Shown here: positions 56,143 to 64,000 of the stretch, one piece after another
Position numbering within the stretch: the stretch's first letter is position 1
Layout: every line of letters starts with the position of its first letter
Source: Acanthochlamys bracteata
Taxonomy: Eukaryota; Streptophyta; Magnoliopsida; Pandanales; Velloziaceae
Length of the DNA: 64,000 bases
Reading direction: 5' to 3'
NCBI GenBank assembly: GCA_019914995.1
Contig: CM034128.1
Coordinates: forward strand, 6,822,501 to 6,886,500
Translations under genes and position numbers: made by a program
The notes under the pieces: model-generated
What the model was told of the DNA's origin: nothing
Database searches by the model: none
Seen by the model: the letters and a program-made list of their open reading frames with translations, nothing else

Positions 56143-57576
56143 GCAGTTGATGAGTTAACGAAACAGCTGGTTGCAGTTTGAAGATGACTCGACGCTTTGT
56201 TTATTTCTCAAATGGATATGCTGAAGTTCGTTCTTCTTATTTTCTTCTCTGCTCAGTTGATACTCGTATACTTCAGCTTCCTCTCTGGAATTTCTCCTGT
56301 TTGTAATTTCTTCAGCTGTCGATAGGTGAGCCCAACTGGGACCAATCCCTCTCTTAATGGTTTTTATGGCTCCTCTATCTGCTACCTAAGTGAGCTTGAC
56401 CAGTGATCAATCTAAATTGTAGCCCCTGTGAATCCTGTCACTATCAACAGATCATTTTTCCTTAACAATGTTAGGCAGCTCAAAGAACGTGGTGTCGAGG
56501 ACATCGCCGCTGCTTCAATCAATTCGTCTCAACCTTATTCTTGTGCTAGGTTAGTGAAGGACTTAATGCTTACTTGTTTCACATGGATTTGATCTTATAT
56601 TTGAATTTCTCACTACTGGTTACTATGATCCGATGCTTGCATCTCCTTCCTAGTCTGCTTTAGCTAGGGCGTGTTTCTATTTCCTAGCGCCAACTTGGAC
56701 TAAATGATCTTACAATTAAATGTTATTTTGTCGTTGATGAACCTGATAGTTTGTCACTGGCACACAATAAAGATTTTGAATGTTTTCTATATGAAAGTCT
56801 TAAATGAAATTCTAAAGTGAGCTCTTGCATATTCTCAACTCCTTTTTTATTTCTTGTGTTTCCAAGCTTAATGTTACACGTATGTTGTGTGACTTGATAG
56901 AGTAAGAGAGTGGCCAATATGTAATGAAGCTTGTGCAACACAGTAAGAAATCCAAACTGCATTGACTAAAAAATGCAAAAATGCAACCAGAAAGTTGAAT
57001 GGGATTTTTATTAGTCATCTTATCTGGTTGAGAGTTTTCAGCTGATCTGCAATTTGCTCTGGTGAGGCATTGTGAATCTCTTCTGGTGGTTTGATTGTAA
57101 ATGTGTTAAACTATAAGTATTTTAAATTTCGTGTTCAACGAACAAGTGGAGCTCCTATAAATCTTAATGCTGACTGTATATTACTATGTGTGTGTAGAAA
57201 AGTTCAAGCTCAAAAGTAATCACGATTAGGCTTGAATTCTTTTTAGACTGCAAATTGAGAATTTCTTTGGGATTCGCTTTCTTTGATAGTGAATGGTTGT
57301 ACGGCAATTAGCTGTGTCTCGGCTTGTGTAGCTACTATGTACTCAAATTGTTTTCTTATATAACTAAACAGCGGAGTGGTGGCTGACTATTGTTAGGACT
57401 GATTTTCTAAAAACTGTTCTTGATCATTAGGACTCGTTATCGCTCGTGCATAGCTAATTACTACTCATATAGACAAAGCATAATTTTTAATCTTTGTTAT
57501 TATCAAAATCACCTTAGCGTACCAACAAAATGTATTTAAAGTTATCACATAATTCAATGAACGTATCATGAAGTTC
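56143..57576. other. Unassigned stretch with a possible exon
   Basis: 56460-56551 is open on the plus strand and is framed by CAACAG and GCTAG then GTTAGTG, which could be splice sites. The candidate peptides (M-L-G-S-S-K-N-V-V-S-R or R-Q-L-K-E-R-G-V-E-D-I-A) match nothing I know. The rest shows no gene. Confidence 0.25.
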
Positions 57577-57584
57577 TTCACAAG

Positions 57585-58443
57585 TAGGGATTCTAATTTG
57601 GATTCGTGGGTCGGCTTCGGGTTGACCCATTTAATAATCGAGTCAAATTTGTTCAATCCTAATCCAATCCATAAATTTATAAGGATCAAAATTATCTAAC
57701 CTTAACCCAAAATATTAATAACCGGGTCAAATTCGGGTTGACCCATTTAATAATTAAAATTACTAATTTTTAATTCTACACTTTTAAAATTCAGCAAAAT
57801 TATAAGATCAGTTGTAATGAAAGTGCACGATGTTCTTTGTGACGAGATATAGTTAATGCCCGTCAAAATGTGCATTATTTAATATCTTCATCGGTCCTTA
57901 AAATATCTAAAAAATTATTTTTATTTTTTAAAAATATGTGTTGACAGTTGAAATTTTATGATTATAAATATATACTAATAATTTTAATAAAAATTTTGAC
58001 AAACATAGCTGTCTAACAAAATTTTATTAAAAATATTTATACGAAATCTAAATTCGTCATTACAGAAACACCTATATAATAATATTTTCGATAATGTTAT
58101 AATTCTCATCTTGCACTATTTCACTAACATATGAAAATAACGATTAATTATAAATACTATATAATTTAATAATTTATAAATTACTATTATCGATTATTTT
58201 TATTGCCAATATTTTAATATATGAAAAGAAAAAATTAAATATTGTTCGTTCAAAATATGATAGTTTGAGTTGGTGGGTCAATTTTGGATTAATCCGAGTT
58301 GATCTATTTAATAACCGAGTCAAATTCATTCAACCCTAACCCAACCCATATATTTATATGGATCAAATTTTCTAACCCTAACCCTGATTAAATAGATCGA
58401 TTTCGGGTCGCATTTCGAGTCAGGTCATATATTGCCATCCTTA
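57585..58443. mobile_element. Non-autonomous hAT-type element, copy C
   Basis: Right end ATATTGCCATCCTTA and a worn left end TAGGGATTCTAAT. Flanking octamers TTCACAAG (57577-57584) and TTCACTAG (58444-58451) match at 7 of 8. Inner sequence is the inverted equivalent of copy A (for example ATAAGATCAGTTGTAATGAA against TTCATTCGAATTGATCTTAT). 859 bp, no transposase. Confidence 0.7.
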
Positions 58444-58451
58444 TTCACTAG

Positions 58452-60203
58452 AGTGTTCAGAATTAGTATCACTTATCTCACTCTCAGAATCTCTTCTGTC
58501 TATGGAACAAAGATTCGTGATCTTTGGCTCAGACATGATATCATAACAAAGAGTGTTGAGCCTCAAATTAAGCTAAGATCTAGCTAGTAGCGTGAAGGAC
58601 CGGAGAGAGCCCGAGTGAAAGACAGGATAGATAAATGGACTAGTTTTGGATTAATAGCAAAGAGATTTCAAGATAGTGCGTAAGTGAAAAATAAGATAAA
58701 TAACTTAGTAGGTGAACTAATAATTTACCTTGGGGTGGTCTACGTTAGGCCATGAGTTGTGGCCTTAACAATCCATACTCTTTAATAGTCCGCATATTAG
58801 AGAGTGCTGGAAAGAACATATACTTGTATATAAAAAATATTAACTTTTAAGTGATTGACCAATCACTTAATATCAAAACTTAATTCTACAAATAGGATGC
58901 ATCATCATCACTCAATACTTCCGTAGCTTTCTTCTTCTTGATATCACACTCTTCCTACTTCTCCTCAACAAATCCTTCTTAAAATGACATGACTTCTTGG
59001 AATGGTAGCAAATGTTGTCCTAATCTTCACCAGCCTTGATTTCCTTTCTTCTTAGTCTTTCCTTCATCTGTTGTCACCGGTCTTTAACCATGACCATTCA
59101 AACTAAGACTGTCCATTATCTTGGTGTTATCTAATTAAATAGGCCATATCTAATTGGCCACCTTTTCATAATTTATTTTTATATTCTGATTTGAGTAAGA
59201 AAAGATCAAAAATTTTCATTTAGTTTTTGTCTTAAGATGAACTCTTTGCAAGACTCAAAACTTAGTTTTATTAATCTTATAATTTGATTCTGAGTGTATT
59301 TGTAAAAGACTTTGAACAAACATTGATTGCTATGAATGTCTATCTACATGTATTAAATACTAATACTAAACGAAGCTCAAATAAAGAAAAAAATTATTGG
59401 ACAAAGCTAGTAAAAATTCACAAAAAATTCTAATAAACTACGCTTGTGCAAGATCGCAAAAAGCCACAAAAGGTTGCAAAGATTGCACAACTCTAACTAA
59501 TAATAGAATTGCAAAATCTGTAAAGATACATTATAGTGTGACATGTAAGCATAGTCGCCCGTTACTTAAGAGATCCAAATCTGACTCCTAATGAGTCTAG
59601 ATACGACTCTATATGACCATGTGTAACTGAGCCACCAGCGCAACCAATATAGGTTCACATTTAGGCCCGACGATACGAATAACAATTGGTCACAATTTAA
59701 AATAAAATTTTGAAAAATATTAAAATAAAATTTCTCTTACAATGAATTTGGATCTTCTAAACAAAAGCGCACAATCCTTACATTCAGATTAGTAACATAT
59801 CTTTAAAATATTTTACAATATCTATATTAGTTAAAAATGTGCAATCTTTAGCATTTTTTTGTGACTCTATGCGATCCTGTGCGAGAGCATTTTCTAAAAC
59901 TTTACTGTATTTTTTGCCAACTTTGTTTAGTAAATTTGTAGTTTATCTAAGCTCCGTTTGGTTTTAGTGTTTATTCATACATATAAATAGACATCCATAC
60001 ATAGCATTTTTTTTCTAAAAGTCAATGTTTGCTCGAAATCTTTTACAAATGCACTTAGAATAACGCCTTAAGATCGAACAAAAGTCAATTTCAAGATTTT
60101 GAGAGAGTTAATCTTAAGACTAAAAATCAAATAAATAATATTTTGGTCTTTTCACATATAAGTGTGACTAGAAAACCGTATCTTCAGGTGGTTTAATTTT
60201 TAC
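58452..60203. other. Intergenic, nothing recognised
   Basis: About 58550-58780 has wording reminiscent of an LTR edge (GTGTTGAGCC..., TGTGGCCTTAACAATCC), but no partner was found. 59430-59560 repeats TGCAAGATCGC/TTGCAAAGATTGCAC-type motifs. No gene. Confidence 0.3.
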
Positions 60204-60206
60204 TAA

Positions 60207-60467
60207 GGGCGTGTTTACCTAGGGGGTGGAAGTGGAGTTTTGGGGGAAGTGGAGTTTTTAGGAAATAAATTTAAAAAATAAAATAAAAAATAAAAAATAT
60301 TTAATAAAAAATAAAATTTTATATTAATTATATATTTTTAGTAAGTTTTAAATTTGAATTTTTAAAAAAATTTTATTGATAAAAAAATTTATTTTAATTT
60401 TTATAAGTATTTATGTGAAACTTGAGTTTAAAGGAAGTGGAGTTTAGGGATGTTGGTAAACACGCCC
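60207..60467. mobile_element. Complete Tourist-like MITE, 261 bp
   Basis: Ends GGGCGTGTTTACC and GGTAAACACGCCC are perfect inverted repeats flanked by TAA on both sides (60204-60206 and 60468-60470). It is the intact version of the nested element at 8675. Confidence 0.85.
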
Positions 60468-60470
60468 TAA

Positions 60471-62555
60471 GTAAAATTAGATGTGCCCTACTTCGCCTCA
60501 CAAAACCCATATCTTTTACCAAGGATGTAACTATCGAGACTCATGTTTTACCAACACTTGCGCCTCGACAGGATAAACTTGCAAGACAAACTCTACCTCT
60601 TAAGCTTTCCAAGCTTCTTTAGGCTGGTCAACCTACACCTTAATCAAGGCTTACAACAGAACAGCCGAAACTTTCTCTACAAACAACTCACGGCTGTCGG
60701 TACGGTGAAATTTTCTGTTCTCTATTAAAAATTATAAGCTCATAATTCTATCACAATGTGACTCTTCTCGATAATGCTCAAATTCTCACTAAAAAGAAAA
60801 GAGGATCAGAACATAATTCCTAGATAGATCTGGATGAAGCTCAATGAGTTCTCTTTTTAGGCTGCTCGGTTTTGTTCAAATTCAAACTCAATATTTGCTT
60901 TCAGTCTCTGTTATTTTTTTGAGTGCAATTTGTTTTTATCATATCTCTATTGATCTACGTTTGAATTTGATAGTAACCGGCATTGAATTAATTGCTTCGT
61001 CTTGTTAAATATGGTCTGTAACTCCTGTAGTGAATTCAACATTTGTAATCATCGTGTCTCCAACGGCTCCAACCAACTCTGCTCCAATTCAGATTGTCAG
61101 ACCCAAGTTGGTGATTGATTGGTAAGATTGATCATCAGCGTGCTTAGATTTTATTTTTGCAAGGCTCTGACAAGACTCTGACAGAAGCAATATCTTGTCA
61201 ACGATGTTATTTTTTTCTCCACCACCGACCCTTCTCATATAAGTCCTTTAGAACCTTCATGACGATTCATGGTACTCTTGTTGTGAGGAATGTTCCGAGA
61301 ATGTCCTCTTGGCCTGATCTCTATCATCATAATGAGATTCAGAGTTGATGATGTAAGCATTGTCCGCCAATTGCTGACAGCGTTCTTCAGTTTTCTTTTC
61401 TTTTTTGCCCGGTGTTTCTGCAAACGTCCCGACATATTTTCTTGAGATGAATATAATACAGACAAGTGGAATGTTACCTTTTAGATGTTTTCTTGCAACT
61501 TGATCTGACATGTAAGTAGAATTCATGATTGGATTGTTTCAGAAATTTCTTTAGAAAAACTTCCTCTACTTATCCTTTCTTCATATTTTGTGCATACGTG
61601 GATGATTACTCAAAAGTTGATTGTTGCATAAATTTCTGTGGAAAGCAAATCTACACGATCACATTAGCAAGATTCCTGGTTCGATTATTTGAGATCATCT
61701 GCACTTCTTGACATGGATTGATGGAGGATGTGTTGCACGAATTTTTAGAGAATAACTTCAAAATTCATCGAAGGACTTGATTCAAATTTGATTTGAAAAT
61801 CAGGATCAAACCTGACGTTTTTCACAAGAAAATTTCTATGATGAATGTTATGCACGATTTGATTAGGTTTGTAGTGGGTCTTGTTGTGTGCATGCCATTC
61901 TAGGTCAGATATGAAAATCGGCTTTAAACTACACCAAAAGGGGGATTGAATTCACGTTGGAGTATCTCTAAAAACTGACCATCCAAGGTGTTCTAACCAA
62001 AATTCAGCAGCAAACTGACTGATTGTTTCTCTAGACACTTTTATTTTCATAGCTGAAAATTTCTGGGCACTCGTTTAAACAAATTATTAGTACTTCTAAA
62101 ATATAAATTAAGTTCAGATCTTTATTGTACCAAAAATAAATAAGAAATCCTAGCACTATTTAAATCATATTTTAGCTAAATCGGTTTTTGTTTTTAATTA
62201 TCAACAAGCAAAAATAAAAATTAGGTTAGCTTTTAAAGCATTTCGTAATATATATTTTTTAAAACAAAACGATGTTTAGCTGCGAAGCATTTTTTGGTTT
62301 ACCAAAAGTTGCAAATCATTGATTTTGCACCAAAAGCAACTGAATTTTAGCTTATAAGACGCATATTCACATCCAAAAGGAAGTTGCTTGCTTCACAGGT
62401 GGAACCTATTATGTTACATTGACTATGTCATCAAAGTGCCTGCTACATCTTTTCTTCACAAGCAAGAATATAATTTCATTTGGAAATGCGCAGGCATTAA
62501 CTAGCAATTATCCATTTCCCAGTATATTCTCCTGGTTATGGTGATGAAATACCAA
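60471..62555. other. Intergenic, nothing recognised
   Basis: Only short ORFs. Several look faintly gene-like (61230-61530, both strands) without a match. The last few hundred bases should include the TFIIF beta 3' untranslated region. Confidence 0.3.
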
Positions 62556-62635
62556 TGCAGTTAAACGGAGGTTCACGTTCCTATTTCCTTGGGGAATTTT
62601 TCCTTCAATTCCATCTTGAGTTCAGAAAATGCATC

Positions 62636-63892
62636 TTATGTTTCCTCAGAAGCATCTGGTTCCTCTGTAGATTTCTTGTATTCAGGCTTGAGCTCATGGG
62701 TTCCTTGATTTGGACCCCTCTTGTTGTAAACACAGAGATCGTTCAATATCTCCTTTAAAAATTGCTGCACAGGAAAACAGTTGTGAACTGTAAGATATAA
62801 CTAACTTCCCAACCAGAATTAGTTATATACAGATTCACATGGAAAAAACTAAATTAACTACAAAAACTACTTGAAAGATTTAAGACCATGCTTTCACAAT
62901 TCATTTTATGGAAGCATAGAACAAATCCACATTCCTCAGAAATGATAGTGCAAAAATAGTTAAGACACTATAAGCCAACAGCTCCGTGAACTGACAAGCA
63001 GAATCAACTTCAGTTCAACATTCAGAAACGATCATAGATAGCCAAAACAGCGAGCAGCTTCTGGAAGAAACCGAAGCCACTTATGATGATAGATAACAAA
63101 AGAGCTAAGAATGAGATCTTGCACTATTTTGAATTTACAATGATCCAATTGTGATACCTGCCAAAACTGATTCTTAAGATCATTGTTAAATTAATTTCAT
63201 GATGCTCAAATTGAATTACTTCCAGGATATGTGGGGAAACAATTATGAGAATTGGCGTCTCCACAGTTGAGTCCAACCACGTCTAAATGATAGAAGGAAG
63301 TCTCTCTAATAAAGTTTCTCCTGTTAAGTTACCAGTCTAAAGAAGCAGTTCACAAGTGTACCTCAGGTTGATCGGTTTCTAGTACCAGCTGCTTCAAAGC
63401 CCAATTTGGCTGCCGTTCAAAGAGTTTAAATATAATGTTCTCAAGTTCCCGACGATCACGTCGTGTTCGTTTCACATCAGATGGCTTAGATGGAGTTAGT
63501 TTCCTCTTGTCCTGAAACAAGAGATGAACTTTTAATAAATCACAAGAAAGAATTTTCTACATAACCGTCTCAATGTCTTAAAAACCTAGAGATGTCATGT
63601 GGAGATACCTTTGAACCAGTTGGCATTAGACCAACCATCCCAGGCATGGGTCTCATCAAGACTCCATGATCATTGTCGATCACCTATAATAATCAAACTC
63701 AGGTCCAAGTGAAGTTCAAAAAATTTCAGAAAGCATCAAGAAGTTATAGTTAGAAATATACCTGCACTTGTCTGGTCTTAATCATAGCTTTATTGGTCCT
63801 CTCACGGCAGAGCTTGCCATACTCTCCAAAATTTTCACTATGAAGTTCCATATCAAATTTATGTTCTACCTTTCCTTCCAATGAAAACCTTC
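62636..63892 (-). CDS. TFIIF beta subunit (RAP30), last four exons; gene continues off the right edge
   Basis: TFIIF binds RNA polymerase II and brings it to the promoter complex; the beta subunit carries a C-terminal winged helix. Exons on the minus strand, phase-checked: 63762-63892 (F-S-L-E-G-K-V-E-H-K-F-D-M-E, K-L-C-R-E-R-T), 63609-63683 (V-I-D-N-D-H-G-V-L-M-R-P-M-P-G), 63362-63511 (K-R-T-R-R-D-R-R-E-L-E, F-E-R-Q-P-N-W-A-L-K-Q-L) and 62636-62764 (Q-F-L-K-E-I-L-N-D-L-C-V-Y-N, L-K-P-E-Y-K-K, stop). All three introns have GT-AG borders. The winged helix is complete. The N-terminal dimerisation part lies beyond 64000. No frame breaks in the visible part. Confidence 0.95.
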
Positions 63893-64000
63893 CTACAGCA
63901 TAAGTTCCATAACTTAAAGTCAACAGATGTAGCTCATAGGTATAGTTAGCATTAGCTACTTAGAGACTCATGACGAAGAAAAAGGGTGATTGACTGAATC

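Overview
The window is nuclear DNA of a flowering plant. It is AT-rich, with intron-split genes of plant type (circadian pseudo-response regulator, thioredoxin y, STAY-GREEN, MINDY deubiquitinase, TFIIF beta), short GC-rich blocks at gene 5' ends, and long intergenic stretches filled with MITEs, LTR retrotransposons and Mutator-like elements. I cannot settle monocot versus eudicot from the sequence. All recognised host genes lie on the minus strand; the two transposases lie on the plus strand.

Layout, left to right. 1-3274: start codon, first exon and part of the first intron of a PRR clock gene that runs off the left edge; its promoter (3275-3800) carries an evening element, two shorter copies of it and a G-box. 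3800-5600: AT-rich MITE remnants and purine-rich repeats. 5590-9850: a decayed thioredoxin y gene with a tubulin cofactor A relic just beyond its last recognisable exon and a Tourist-like MITE in front of exon 2. 9850-12590: GC-rich block, a hAT-type element, unassigned DNA. 12593-13860: an intact three-exon STAY-GREEN gene. 14100-20670: MITEs and a degenerate Ty3/gypsy gag-protease fragment. 20671-24966: a dead Ty1/copia element with LTRs, primer binding site and polypurine tract. 25410-27548: an internally deleted Ty3/gypsy element. 29540-30770: three palindromic elements end to end in TA repeats. 31462-40183: a 12-exon MINDY (FAM63-type) deubiquitinase of 700 residues, with one GC-AG intron, a C-terminal CaaX box and a 41-bp minisatellite in its longest intron. 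40450-42080: hAT and MITE remnants. 42089-56120: a nest of Mutator-like elements with two related decayed FAR1-type transposases, next to an ATG8 pseudogene fragment. 56140-62560: unassigned DNA with one hAT-type and one Tourist-like MITE. 62636-63892: the last four exons of TFIIF beta, continuing off the right edge.

No operon logic applies. The host genes serve separate functions (clock, chlorophyll breakdown, ubiquitin trimming, RNA polymerase II initiation). The most notable content is the mobile DNA: two related MULEs abutting at one TA microsatellite with very long, internally repetitive inverted repeats; a possible Pack-MULE carrying an ATG8 fragment; palindromic MITEs that recur at TA repeats; and a copia element with a duplicated LTR piece fused to its primer binding site. 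Every exon boundary given was read by eye from GT/GC-AG signals and phase checks, not from transcript data.
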